From Pigmentibacter ruber (GTDB lineage: Bacteria; Bdellovibrionota_B; Oligoflexia; Silvanigrellales; Silvanigrellaceae), in the NCBI RefSeq assembly GCF_009792895.1, contig NZ_WSSC01000002.1, positions 434,001 through 498,000 on the forward strand: a DNA stretch of 64,000 nucleotides. The letters run 5' to 3'. Position numbers and translations under genes: made by a program. Shown piece by piece: positions 54,245 through 63,734 of this stretch (position 1 is its first letter; every line of letters starts with the position of its first letter). The notes under the pieces were generated by a model. It saw nothing but the letters and a program-made list of their open reading frames with translations. It searched no databases and was not told where the DNA came from.

Positions 54245-54811
54245 ATGAATGTGAAAGCATTTAAAGCGTATCAGTCTACTAATGTAACAACTGCAAAACC
54301 AGAAAAAGTTCTTTTAATGTTATATGAAGGTTGTATAAAGTTTTTGCGCATAGCGAAAGTTAGAATGCAGGAGAAAAAAATAGCAGAAAAAGGTAAAAAT
54401 TTAAGTAAAGCTATTGCAATTATAGCTGAATTAATTAATACATTAGATCATGAAGTAGGAGGACAACTTTCTGCTGATTTAGAAAATTTATATATGTTTA
54501 TTATGGATAAATTAATTGAAGCAAATATTAACAATAAAGTTGAAGATATTGAAGTAGCTGAAAAATTATTAAATACTCTATATGAAGCTTGGAGGGATGT
54601 CGTTAATAATCCTAGACCAGATGGGGTTCCAAGCCCAACTCTACAACCAGATTTGTATGAAACATATTTAAAATCAATCAAAAATCAACAATCAATTGAA
54701 GAAGCTAATAATAAAAATCTAAAAAATGAAAAATCAAGTGCAGCTGCTGTAAATCTTTCAGCTGAAGTAAAACCTGCTACAGGTAGTATGAATACTTTAA
54801 GTAAAAAATAG
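54245..54811 (+). CDS. fliS: Flagellin chaperone FliS
   Basis: 188 aa, somewhat long (usual 125-145). VKAFKAYQSTNVTTAKPEKV followed by LLMLYEGCIKFL is the FliS signature helix. SADLENLYMFIMDKLIEANI completes the four-helix bundle that binds the flagellin C-terminus. The extra 60 residues at the end are polar and probably disordered. AAGGA upstream. It forms the fliD-fliS pair. Confidence 0.94.
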   Translation: MNVKAFKAYQSTNVTTAKPEKVLLMLYEGCIKFLRIAKVRMQEKKIAEKGKNLSKAIAIIAELINTLDHEVGGQLSADLENLYMFIMDKLIEANINNKVEDIEVAEKLLNTLYEAWRDVVNNPRPDGVPSPTLQPDLYETYLKSIKNQQSIEEANNKNLKNEKSSAAAVNLSAEVKPATGSMNTLSKK

Positions 54812-54895
54812 ATTAAATAAAGAGAATTAAATATTTATTTTAAAGTAATTATTATCTCTTTTCTTTATATGCTATTTTGTTACTTAATTTATTAC

Positions 54896-55648
54896 TTATA
54901 AGTAATAATGAGATGATTTCATTTCTATACTATTACTTAGTACAAACTTATTTATTTTTTCTTTAGTATTTTTAGTTATTTCTGTGAATTTAATTCCAAA
55001 CCCTTCATCAGTAAATCTTACAACACTTCCTTTTGCATTAAGTAAATCATCTGATTTTGGTAGTAAAAATTCAAACTCTAATTCCATACCTAATATTGGA
55101 TTTATTTGATTTGACTGATCAATAACATGTAATCCATCTGCAGATATATCTATAACAAAGGTTTCAAAGTATTTATTTTCTTTTTTTACTTTAAATGGAA
55201 TGTTACATTTCACTCTTATACTTTTTCTAAATTCAATTTTGCTTAATTTTTTTAACTCTTCAATAAGTTTTCTTTTAGGACTGGGTTTTAATAAAAATAA
55301 GTCGGCATTATTTTGAAAAATATCGTCTTTATACTCTTCACTATTAACCACACTAGTAACAACAAAACGAACTTTAGGATTTAGACTAATTTTTTTGGCT
55401 TGCACAATTTTTTTAAGCGCTTGGCCTTTTTGAAATAAATAATCAAGCATAACAATATCTATCTTTTCATCAGCAATCATTTTGATTATTTCTTCAATAG
55501 ATTTAGCATGTTTAACATCAAATCCAGCCTGCGATAGAACTAATCCTTCCATGCTTGCTGAAAGCGCATGTTCTTCTCCAATTACAACAGTAAGTTTTGG
55601 ATTTGGATTTTTACTTTTGATAGTTCTGATGCTTTTTAATTTATTCAT
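54896..55648 (-). CDS. Response-regulator receiver fused to PilZ domain
   Basis: 250 aa. Residues about 18-135 read as a receiver (VVIGEEHALSA, phospho-acceptor Asp in DIVMLDYLFQKG, Lys in LFLLKPSPKR), though the acidic pair at the start is poorly kept. The C-terminal PilZ domain has RKSIR (the RxxxR c-di-GMP arm) and VIDISADGLHV (D/NxSxxG), then GFGIKFTEI. It should couple a phosphorelay to c-di-GMP, perhaps controlling motility, since fliD and fliS lie next door. Confidence 0.88.
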   Translation of the reverse strand: MNKLKSIRTIKSKNPNPKLTVVIGEEHALSASMEGLVLSQAGFDVKHAKSIEEIIKMIADEKIDIVMLDYLFQKGQALKKIVQAKKISLNPKVRFVVTSVVNSEEYKDDIFQNNADLFLLKPSPKRKLIEELKKLSKIEFRKSIRVKCNIPFKVKKENKYFETFVIDISADGLHVIDQSNQINPILGMELEFEFLLPKSDDLLNAKGSVVRFTDEGFGIKFTEITKNTKEKINKFVLSNSIEMKSSHYYL

Positions 55649-55733
55649 TTTCTCTTATCCAAAATGGTTGCAAAGTCGCTTAGAATTCAACTATGTTTAT
55701 CGGGTGTCATCGAAGACCCTTGAGGAGAGATAA

Positions 55734-56606
55734 ATGTTTTGGCCAGAAATACAGATTGCTGATTTACATGAATTACAGGTCATTTTTTCTGGAGAAAAGT
55801 ATAAAGAATGTTTTAAAAATAAAACATATTCAGGGTTTGTATTTTTTGATATTGGAAGTGTTTTACTTGACTTGGATTGGGATATTTACATCAATTCATT
55901 TGAAGGTCTATTACCTCCAACGGCTGTAAAGGATTGCAAACAAATCTATCGTGTTTTGAAAAAAGAAGCCGTCCTTCATAAGTGGTGTTGTGGTAAAATG
56001 GGGGCTTTTGAATATGCAAAATCTTTCATCCATGTTCTGCTCAAAACTGCTAAAATGCCACAGCTTGAAAATCAGATTTCAATTCAAGATATAAAAAAAG
56101 CAGATAGTTACGTTGTTGGAGCGCCAAGGCAGTCCGTGTTAGAATTGGCTAAAAAATTGCGTGAACTAAACTTTGGTATTGGAGTTTTAAGCAATGCAAC
56201 AACTTGGCATGAAGTTGTTATTGAGAAAAAAATTCCTTTGCGAGAGCTATTTGATGTTATTATTTTTAGTCAAGATGTTGGTTTTGAAAAACCAGACCAA
56301 GAAATATACAAAATAGCGTTTTCTGAAGCGCAGGCATTTATTGCCAAAAAATATCGCCAAAAATTAGATGTGGAAGATACATATTTTATAGATGATACCC
56401 CTGCAAATGTTAGAGCTGCAATTGATTTTGGTTGGAATGCTAGTTTGGTAAATTTGTTAAATGAAAATATAATGTCGATGATTGAAAGTAACAAAGTTTC
56501 TGACTTGGAATTAAAAATGTTAAGTACACAAAGGGAAAATTTATTTTTTGGTGAGTCAGTTGCTGGAAGAATTAAAAATATTTTTAGAAATATAATTAGC
56601 TTATGA
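55734..56606 (+). CDS. HAD-superfamily hydrolase
   Basis: 290 aa. FFDIGSVLLDLDWD carries the motif I nucleophile Asp, GVLSNATTWHEVV is motif II (Ser/Thr), FSQDVGFEKPDQEIYKIA motif III (Lys) and TYFIDDTPANVRAA motif IV (Asp-Asp). Similar to YihX/haloacid-type phosphatases with DxG in motif I. Substrate unknown. GAGGAGA upstream. It overlaps murI at an ATGA junction, so they are coupled. Confidence 0.88.
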   Translation: MFWPEIQIADLHELQVIFSGEKYKECFKNKTYSGFVFFDIGSVLLDLDWDIYINSFEGLLPPTAVKDCKQIYRVLKKEAVLHKWCCGKMGAFEYAKSFIHVLLKTAKMPQLENQISIQDIKKADSYVVGAPRQSVLELAKKLRELNFGIGVLSNATTWHEVVIEKKIPLRELFDVIIFSQDVGFEKPDQEIYKIAFSEAQAFIAKKYRQKLDVEDTYFIDDTPANVRAAIDFGWNASLVNLLNENIMSMIESNKVSDLELKMLSTQRENLFFGESVAGRIKNIFRNIISL

Positions 56607-57493
56607 CTAAAATAAACATCCTTCCAAATATTGCATTTTTTGACTCTAGTCAGGGCGGTTTGACCGTATGGGAAAATGTTTTAAAACGGTTTCCAAATTT
56701 AAATACCCAGTATTTAGGTGATAATGCACGTTGTCCTTATGGTAACAAAAGTCAAGAAACTATTACCCGTTATGCTTCCGAAGCTACACTTTATTTAGCA
56801 AGTCGTAACGCATTATTACTTATTATAGCATGTGGTACAGCTTCTAGTGTTGCGGCAAAAGAATTACAGCATTTATTTAAATTACCTATTATAGGAATTG
56901 TTGAAGGATTTTGTAAATTTGTTGCATCATTATTACAAGATAAAACGCGTACTGTTGCAGTTCTTGGAACAAAATTTACTGTACGAAGCAATCGTTTTAA
57001 TGAAGAATTAGGAGCTAATGGAGTTGAAAAAGTTTGGGCTAGAGCTTGCCCATTATTTGTTCCTTTAGTGGAGGAAGGAATTTCCCAAGGCCCTATGGTC
57101 GATGCTGCATGCGATATGTATTTGTGGGATATACCTGAAGATACAAAAGTTGTAATGCTGGCTTGTACTCATTATCCAAGATTAACTTTACCAATAGCAG
57201 AGTCTTTAGAACGAAGATTAGGAAAAACTGTTATTTATAAATCAATTGATGGTGATTGGGTTTTAAAATTAGGTTCCAAAGAACAAAATGATCCTATTTA
57301 TTTAGTTGAATCTTCTTTGCCTATAGTAAATTTTGTTGAACAATTTATTGTTTCTAATCAATATGAGAACATATTAAATCATGGAGAGAAGCAGGTCTTG
57401 TGTACTGATTCTCCAGAGCAATTTGAAAGTATTGCACGTTTTTTTACTTCCATCCCGTTACCTAAAGTAGAAGCTGTGGAAATTCAAACTTAG
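56603..57493 (+). CDS. murI: Glutamate racemase
   Basis: 296 aa. Makes D-glutamate for peptidoglycan. FFDSSQGGLTVWENVL holds the N-terminal Asp-Ser. The two catalytic cysteines are in LLIIACGTASSVAA (usually ACNTA) and VMLACTHYPRL. LGDNARCPYGNKS and VAVLGTKFTVRS are further family motifs. ATG overlaps the HAD stop. The N-to-G change in the first Cys motif is tolerated in some homologues, but I cannot judge activity. Confidence 0.92.
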   Translation: MTKINILPNIAFFDSSQGGLTVWENVLKRFPNLNTQYLGDNARCPYGNKSQETITRYASEATLYLASRNALLLIIACGTASSVAAKELQHLFKLPIIGIVEGFCKFVASLLQDKTRTVAVLGTKFTVRSNRFNEELGANGVEKVWARACPLFVPLVEEGISQGPMVDAACDMYLWDIPEDTKVVMLACTHYPRLTLPIAESLERRLGKTVIYKSIDGDWVLKLGSKEQNDPIYLVESSLPIVNFVEQFIVSNQYENILNHGEKQVLCTDSPEQFESIARFFTSIPLPKVEAVEIQT

Positions 57494-57660
57494 TAAATTT
57501 TCCTTTTTTTAAATTCCTTGCCATTTTATTTAACATCTGATAATCAAAATCTGTTTGTTCATTTTTCTTAAGTGAGTGCCATGAATCCAGCATCTAACTA
57601 ATTATCAATAATAAAATCAAATACTTAGACAATTAAATATCTACTGGAGACCAAAAATTT

Positions 57661-59265
57661 ATGACTTCTCCTATATCAGTGAGTGATGTTGGGTATTCTT
57701 TACCTGATGGTACTTTATTATTTAAAAACTTTAATTTTTCTATACAAAAAGGAGAAAAAGTAGGACTTGTTGGGAAAAATGGAGTTGGAAAAACAACTTT
57801 ATTACGTTTATTAACAGGAGAAATTGCAACAACGCAAGGTGATATCAAAATAAAAGGTAAAACTACATATTTTCCGCAAAATTTAAATGACTTTGCAAAT
57901 AAGTCGTTAGCAGAAATTCTTGGTGTAAAAGAAAAATTAACTTCTCTCCAAAATGTTTTTGCAGGACTGGCTACTGAGACAGACTTTCAGATTATAGATC
58001 AAAGCTGGGATTTAGAAAGAGAAATTAAGCTTTCTTTTCAAAAGGTAAATTTGTTTCCTTATCAATTAAATAGATTAGGTAATACATTAAGTGGTGGAGA
58101 GCTTATTCGACTCCTGTTTGGAAAATTAGTATTAGATAATTCAGATATTTTATTATTAGATGAACCAACAAATAATTTAGACTGCAGTGCAAAAAAAGAA
58201 TTAATGAGTGGGATTATCCAATCTAATTTTACTGTTTTAATTTCTAGCCATGATATTGAAATATTAAATAGTATGGATAGAATATTTGAGATATCAAATT
58301 TAGGGTTAAAAGTTTATGGAGGGAATTATAATTTTTACTTTGAGCAACAACAAATTGAAGATAAAGCTAATACAAGTATTTTAGATAACGCAAAACAAAA
58401 TTTAAAAAAAACTCAAATTATTTCAAATGAGATATCTAAAAAAATAGCCCATAAATCTGCCACAGGAAAACAAAAAGCATTAAATGAAGGAATGTCTGTA
58501 TTAGAGTTACAATATAAAAAATCTAAATCAGAAAAAACTTCAGCAAATCTGGGAGATATTCATCGGAAAAAATTAATTGATGCTGAAAATAAAGTAAAAC
58601 TATTACAGGAAAATATCCGTGAAAAGAAATCAATTCAAATAGATTTAGAAAATACAAAAATTCCATCATTAAAAGAAGTTATTATTTGTAAAGATTTGAA
58701 CTTTCATTATCCAAATTCTAAACGTTTTCTTTGGGAAAATAATTTAAATTTTTCTTTAATAGGGAATAAAAGAGTATCAATTTTAGGAAATAATGGTAGC
58801 GGAAAATCTACTTTGATAAAAATTATTTTAGGTGAATTATTGCCTCAAATAGGTACTGTTAAACTAGGGACAAAAAAGATTGCTTGCCTAGATCAAACTT
58901 GTTCTTTTCTAGAGAAGAAAAGTACCATTTTAGAAAATTTACAAAAACATGCTTTGCCTAATAGAAAATTACATGAAATAAGAATTATTGCAGGAAGATT
59001 TCTATTTTATGGAGATGATGTATTTAAAAAAATCGAGTATTTAAGTGGGGGAGAGAGAATGCGAGTAGCATTAGCATGTTTATTTTTGCAAGAAAATACC
59101 CCTGATCTTTTAATTTTAGATGAACCTACTAATAATTTAGATATCTATTCTATTGAGATATTATTATCAGGTTTAAAATCTTTTTCAGGCGCTATGTTGG
59201 TTGTTTCGCACGATAAAAATTTTTTGGAAGAACTAAATATTACGAATCATATTTCACTTTTCTAA
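57661..59265 (+). CDS. ABC-F family ATPase
   Basis: 534 aa soluble protein with two ABC ATPase domains and no membrane span, so an ABC-F translation-related factor (energy-dependent translational throttle type) rather than a transporter. GLVGKNGVGKTTLLRLL, LSGGELIRLLFGKLV and ILLLDEPTNNLD form the first site; LGNNGSGKSTLIKII, LSGGERMRVALACLF and LLILDEPTNNLD the second. A Lys-rich linker (about residues 230-335) joins them. Members act on ribosomes. The specific subfamily (Uup, EttA or resistance type) is unclear. Confidence 0.93.
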   Translation: MTSPISVSDVGYSLPDGTLLFKNFNFSIQKGEKVGLVGKNGVGKTTLLRLLTGEIATTQGDIKIKGKTTYFPQNLNDFANKSLAEILGVKEKLTSLQNVFAGLATETDFQIIDQSWDLEREIKLSFQKVNLFPYQLNRLGNTLSGGELIRLLFGKLVLDNSDILLLDEPTNNLDCSAKKELMSGIIQSNFTVLISSHDIEILNSMDRIFEISNLGLKVYGGNYNFYFEQQQIEDKANTSILDNAKQNLKKTQIISNEISKKIAHKSATGKQKALNEGMSVLELQYKKSKSEKTSANLGDIHRKKLIDAENKVKLLQENIREKKSIQIDLENTKIPSLKEVIICKDLNFHYPNSKRFLWENNLNFSLIGNKRVSILGNNGSGKSTLIKIILGELLPQIGTVKLGTKKIACLDQTCSFLEKKSTILENLQKHALPNRKLHEIRIIAGRFLFYGDDVFKKIEYLSGGERMRVALACLFLQENTPDLLILDEPTNNLDIYSIEILLSGLKSFSGAMLVVSHDKNFLEELNITNHISLF

Positions 59266-59273
59266 GAATATCT

Positions 59274-60209
59274 TTAACCAGTCCGTTTATTAGTAGATTC
59301 AAATATTTTATCGGCGTTATCTGTGACAAAACCTTGATAATAACTTTCCCAAATTTCATCATGTTTCTTTCCAGGTAGCGGATGTCGAAAAGCAAATTCA
59401 ACAAAAGCATAAGGAATTTTGTAAAATCCATCTTGAAAACGAACCACATTTTCTTCTGCCAAAGTTGCACTTTGTTCTAATCTTACTGCTTTGGAACCTT
59501 TAATAATACTACCGCCTGATTTGTTCATTTCAATTTTTAATTTTTTTTGGATGTAGTCATTAAATTGTTGGAGATTTTTAAAAGTTTCCATTATGTGCAC
59601 GCTAACTGTAAAATGGTTGGGTGTATTACCAAATACCAGTGTCCAGGCGGCATATTCACTTTCTATCCTGAGTAATTCATAATCTTGATATCTGGGAACG
59701 CGCCACATAGCACCTGAGCCCAAAAATAAAGCAATCTCATTGGCAAATTGAGTTATTTTTTTATTATCCGCTTTTAACTGACTAAGCTGGATTTTTAATT
59801 TTTCAATGGGTGAATCTGTTACGTCATTTGTATATTTAAGGACACATTCTTTAAATGGTTTTGAAAAGGAATCTAAAATAAGTTCACTAATAAAAACTTT
59901 AGGAAACACTTTAGAACTATGGGCATTATTTTTAACAGGGGGATTCATCGAAATAGCTTTAAGTTTTTTTTCAGGAAAATCATAGTTTCCTGAATGCGTA
60001 TATCCTAGCATTTCGAAAATACCGGCTATGACTTTTAAATTGCAATTTTTTCCTGGTAATGTTCTGAATGCGATATGATCTTCACTCCAGGTATCTCCTT
60101 TTTTTCGAATAGCCTGCTCAATTATTTTAACTTGACCTACCTTTGATTTATAGATACTCCATAATTGTTTGATCACTTTTTCTGTTATTGTACTTTGAAC
60201 TTTCAGCAT
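59274..60209 (-). CDS. DUF1338 family, 2-oxoadipate dioxygenase/decarboxylase-like
   Basis: 311 aa. DHIAFRTLPGKNC, PNHFTVSVHIMET and AYAFVEFAFRHPL are placed as the metal-ligand regions (His, His, Glu) of the DUF1338/HglS family, which converts 2-oxoadipate or related keto acids. Length fits the single-domain form. No lysine catabolism genes are near. It converges with the ABC-F gene (8 bp between stops). Confidence 0.8.
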   Translation of the reverse strand: MLKVQSTITEKVIKQLWSIYKSKVGQVKIIEQAIRKKGDTWSEDHIAFRTLPGKNCNLKVIAGIFEMLGYTHSGNYDFPEKKLKAISMNPPVKNNAHSSKVFPKVFISELILDSFSKPFKECVLKYTNDVTDSPIEKLKIQLSQLKADNKKITQFANEIALFLGSGAMWRVPRYQDYELLRIESEYAAWTLVFGNTPNHFTVSVHIMETFKNLQQFNDYIQKKLKIEMNKSGGSIIKGSKAVRLEQSATLAEENVVRFQDGFYKIPYAFVEFAFRHPLPGKKHDEIWESYYQGFVTDNADKIFESTNKRTG

Positions 60210-60329
60210 AATTCTTAGCCTTTATGGATTTAGAATGAATGTATCAAAAAAGTTATATTTGAAACTTAACTGAAGAAAATTTAATTTTCTAGTTTAATTG
60301 TGTTTTTTTACTACAGAAGGAAGAGAAAT

Positions 60330-61319
60330 TTGTCACTCATTCATCTAGACAGAAATGAATACTTTTTTCAGCATCATCCAAAAATTATTGAAATTTTTTC
60401 TAATTTTAACATTTTAGATATATCTTGTTATGCTTCTTTGCAGGAACAAGACTATTTGCTTAAAGAAATTGCTAATAATTCTAATTTAACAAATCTAGAG
60501 CAAATTACATTATTTCATGGAGCTGAAGACGCTCTGATAAAAATATTGACTTGGCTGAGAAAAGATCATCAAACAATTATCATGGAAGATTTTTCTTGGA
60601 ACAATTATGAGTTTATCATTAATAGTTTAGGCTATCAAAAAATTAAAATTCCAAATTCCTTTACTCATAAAGATATAGAAGTTAATCAACATATTTTTAT
60701 TGAAGAATTAAAAAATCTATCTAAAGCAGTGGTTTTATTAACCATCCCGAATAATCCTACCGGTTATCATGCTTCAATTGAAAATTTGTTAGAATTAATT
60801 GCAAGTTTTCCTCAACATATTTTTATTCTTGATCTTGTTTATTCAGATCTTTTTTCTAAGCAATATCAATCATTTTATAACTTATATAATGTTATTTCTA
60901 TTGGGAGCTTTTCAAAACTTTTTGGTATGCCTGGCTTAAGGGTGGGTTATGCAATAGGAACTGTACCGCATGCATTTAAACTCAAATTAGGGATTCAGCG
61001 ACATAATGTAAGAGCTTGTTTAAATGCATTAGAAATTAAAGAATGGTATTTAAGCAATAGAAAGGAGATGTTAACTTATGCGGAAAAGTTTGCTCAAAAA
61101 TCTTTTAAATACTTAAATATTTTTCATTCTTCTGCTCCGTTTATTTTGATAGAAATTTTGGAAAATAAAATAAATCAAAATATATTTCATGAAGCTGAGC
61201 AGTTATCTGGAGTTAAGCCAAAATATTTTCAGCATAATGGAAAATCCTATTTACGTTTTGGTTTAGGACCAACTGAAATTTATGAAAAAATTGAAATTTA
61301 TCTTGATTGCTTTAAATGA
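60330..61319 (+). CDS. HisC-like class I/II aminotransferase
   Basis: 329 aa using TTG at 60330 with GGAAGAG upstream (opening MSLIHLDRNEYFFQHHPKII, L read as Met). A GTG at 60300 is the alternative. PLP-dependent fold with VVLLTIPNNPTGYHAS, the PLP lysine in SIGSFSKLFGMPGLRVGYA, and the C-terminal RFGLG binding the carboxylate. The pattern resembles histidinol-phosphate aminotransferase or CobD. With no his or cob genes around, the substrate is open. It is about 20 residues shorter than usual HisC. Confidence 0.85.
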   Translation: MSLIHLDRNEYFFQHHPKIIEIFSNFNILDISCYASLQEQDYLLKEIANNSNLTNLEQITLFHGAEDALIKILTWLRKDHQTIIMEDFSWNNYEFIINSLGYQKIKIPNSFTHKDIEVNQHIFIEELKNLSKAVVLLTIPNNPTGYHASIENLLELIASFPQHIFILDLVYSDLFSKQYQSFYNLYNVISIGSFSKLFGMPGLRVGYAIGTVPHAFKLKLGIQRHNVRACLNALEIKEWYLSNRKEMLTYAEKFAQKSFKYLNIFHSSAPFILIEILENKINQNIFHEAEQLSGVKPKYFQHNGKSYLRFGLGPTEIYEKIEIYLDCFK

Positions 61320-61473
61320 AGCTTAATATTTTATTTGACTATATTGTAATTTAAATTAAATTACAGAACTTGTTAAATTATTTTCAATTTTGAAAGATTA
61401 TTTTATGAGTATCTGTTCTTTTTTTTGTCACTTTTATGTTTTAAGAGAAATGCAAAAAGGGAAAATAAACTTT

Positions 61474-61540
61474 AACTTTCAAAATACACCTTTTGAAAAG
61501 TTTTTTGAAAGTTATTTTCCATAAAGAAACTTTATGGAAA
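61474..61540. repeat. Inverted-repeat cluster, likely two-way terminator
   Basis: AACTTTCAAAA (61474-61484) pairs perfectly with TTTTGAAAGTT (61503-61513) and nearly with an earlier copy (61491-61502). TTTCCATAAAG/CTTTATGGAAA (61516-61540, loop AAA) overlaps the stop codon of the Dcu gene. It lies between convergent genes. The T run after the first hairpin is short, so termination is likely but unproven. Confidence 0.45.
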
Positions 61541-62899
61541 TGCTAGTTGAGCTAGAAAATATCCTAAAAAGCAACTAGTACCAACACCAATTAAACCTGG
61601 TACTATAAAACTATGATTAATAATGAATTTTCCAATATGAGTAGTTCCTGAACGATCAAAGCCAATACATGCTAAGTCACTAGGGTATGTTGGTAAAATA
61701 AAGTAACCATATGCAGCTGGAAGAAATGCGACAATAATTTTAGGATCAACTCCCAGACTTATACCCATAGGTGCAATAGATGCGATTGCCGCTGCCTGAC
61801 TGTTTACTAATTTAGAAACCAAAAATAATGCAATTGCATAAGTCCAAGGTTTAGTTGCTACAACACTTTCTAAAAATTGTTTTAAGAGAGCAAAATGGGA
61901 TTCAAAAAATGTGTCTGCCATCCAAGCAACTCCAAAAACACTAATAATTGCTGTCATACCAGCTTTAAAAATAGCGCCGTTTGGGATATCTCTGGGTACA
62001 ACTTTACAAATCATTAAAATAAGTGCACCAGCAACAAGCATTAGTATTTGAATTAATAAATTCATAGATAAAGGAATACTTTTTCCATGATCCATAACAT
62101 GCGGACGAAAGTTTTCAAATGCTCCAAAAAATACCACAACAGCAGTTGTTAAAAGAAAGATAAATGTTGCAATATAAGCTTCTTTAGGTAATTTTTCATT
62201 TAATAAAGTACTTTCAGAATCGCCATAGATATATTTTTTTGTTTCAGGATCTTTTAATTTTTCTTGAAATTCAGGGTCATCTTTTAAATCTTTCCCCCGC
62301 CGGAGGCTCCAAAGACCAGCCATTAAAACACCTACAAAGGATGCAGGAATAGCTACCTTCAAAATATCAATCATGCTGATATATTTTCCAACACCATGAG
62401 ATGAAGCAAGAATTGATACTAAAGAAACAACAGCAACCGACATTGGTGAAGCACATATCCCAATTTGAGATGCTACAGAAGCGACAGCCATTGGTCTTTC
62501 AGGACGAATATTTTTCTTTATTGCAATATCATAAATAATTGGAAACATTGTATAAACAACATGCCCTGTTCCACAAAGGACAGTGAGTGTCCAGGTAGTT
62601 AGTGGTGCAAGAATGGTAATGTAGTTTGGTTTTTTTCTTAATAATTTTTCAGCATAACGCATCATAACTTGCAAGCCCTTAGCGCTTTGCAAGACTGAAG
62701 CACAAGAAATAACTGCCATAATAGTTAAAATAACACCAACAGGAGGAGAGCCTGGTTTTAAACCAAACATAAAAGTCAAAATTAGTAAACCAATTCCGCT
62801 AATAACACCCAATCCCATACCACCGTATCTTGTACCAAGAAGAAGGCAGCCTAAAATTACAAGAAACTCTAATACAATAAGCATTTGGCTTAACTCCAA
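61532..62899 (-). CDS. Anaerobic C4-dicarboxylate transporter, DcuA/DcuB family
   Basis: 455 aa, about ten to twelve membrane segments. LGVISGIGLLILTFMFGLKP and LTVLCGTGHVVYTMFPIIYD are Dcu motifs, as are GICASPMSVAVVSLVSILA, RRGKDLKDDPEFQEKLKD and VAFLPAAYGYFILPTYPSDL. Family members exchange fumarate, malate, aspartate and succinate, often during anaerobic respiration or fermentation. Aspartate uptake would suit a host-associated cell. It is monocistronic. Confidence 0.94.
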   Translation of the reverse strand: MELSQMLIVLEFLVILGCLLLGTRYGGMGLGVISGIGLLILTFMFGLKPGSPPVGVILTIMAVISCASVLQSAKGLQVMMRYAEKLLRKKPNYITILAPLTTWTLTVLCGTGHVVYTMFPIIYDIAIKKNIRPERPMAVASVASQIGICASPMSVAVVSLVSILASSHGVGKYISMIDILKVAIPASFVGVLMAGLWSLRRGKDLKDDPEFQEKLKDPETKKYIYGDSESTLLNEKLPKEAYIATFIFLLTTAVVVFFGAFENFRPHVMDHGKSIPLSMNLLIQILMLVAGALILMICKVVPRDIPNGAIFKAGMTAIISVFGVAWMADTFFESHFALLKQFLESVVATKPWTYAIALFLVSKLVNSQAAAIASIAPMGISLGVDPKIIVAFLPAAYGYFILPTYPSDLACIGFDRSGTTHIGKFIINHSFIVPGLIGVGTSCFLGYFLAQLAFP

Positions 62900-63042
62900 A
62901 TATAAAATAACTAAGGATGAGAAGTCTTTCTCACCAATTTTATTCTATAATTAAAATTAGTTTTGCGCAAAAAAAGATATTGTCATTATTTAAATACTTT
63001 AATTGATATTAATCATTTATTTTTATTATTTAAATTAATTAT

Positions 63043-63726
63043 TTAAAATAAAAATGGATCATTTTTAGGTGTATCAACAATTAATTCAGCTTTTTCACCA
63101 TACACAGTTTTTCTAACAATATTTCTTTCATCTGTTGTCGTAAACTTACTTTCCATTGTGCTCCAAAAATCTTTTTCAATTTCACCTGATAATTTTTGCT
63201 GAGAAATTTCTTGAGAACGATTGCTGAATTCTTGAAAACATTTAATAATATTTTCTAAACTTTGTCTTACACTGTCTTGAAATTGTAAAGCCATGATTAC
63301 TGGAGCAATCATATTTGCAAGTTCTTTATCTGATTCAGAAAGTTTTTCTAATTGCTTTGATAAATTTGTTGTTTTACTTCCTAGTTCTTTATATCTATCA
63401 CTATTTCCAATTGATTTAGCTTTATCTATATCACCAGCCGCAGCGCTTTCAAAAATTTCATTTGCCATATTATTAGCTTCTGCAGCAATTTTTTCAACTT
63501 CAGAATGTTCATCTGTTCCTTCTTGATACATACTTGTTATCAGACTTTTTACTGTTTTTGCTTGGTCTGAAGAAAGAGAAGATACAGATTGAATTTTATT
63601 CCCTATTTCAAGAGCAGCTTGTTCCGTTTTTGTCACAACATTTTTTAAAATAGTATCTGTAATTTTAACGAGATCTTTTACGATAGAAACATAATTCTCA
63701 TGGGAGATTTTAAAATTATCAGTCAT
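63043..63726 (-). CDS. CheZ-like protein phosphatase
   Basis: 227 aa, mostly helical, soluble. VIMALQFQDSVRQSLENIIK near 143-162 has the CheZ active-site pattern (Q-D-x-x-x-Q: Asp151 and Gln155, as in QDxxxQ of CheZ, where they attack phospho-CheY). The long helices either side fit the CheZ hairpin. The C-terminal DTPKNDPFLF may be a CheY-binding tail. It lies directly downstream of flagellin, so a motility role is likely. The family call rests on this motif and context. Confidence 0.7.
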   Translation of the reverse strand: MTDNFKISHENYVSIVKDLVKITDTILKNVVTKTEQAALEIGNKIQSVSSLSSDQAKTVKSLITSMYQEGTDEHSEVEKIAAEANNMANEIFESAAAGDIDKAKSIGNSDRYKELGSKTTNLSKQLEKLSESDKELANMIAPVIMALQFQDSVRQSLENIIKCFQEFSNRSQEISQQKLSGEIEKDFWSTMESKFTTTDERNIVRKTVYGEKAELIVDTPKNDPFLF

Positions 63727-63734
63727 AGTTTATT

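Noticed and set aside
61405-61524. 40-codon plus-strand open frame between the HisC-like and Dcu genes
   Set aside because: It runs through the inverted-repeat cluster and has no convincing ribosome-binding site. The peptide is low in complexity.
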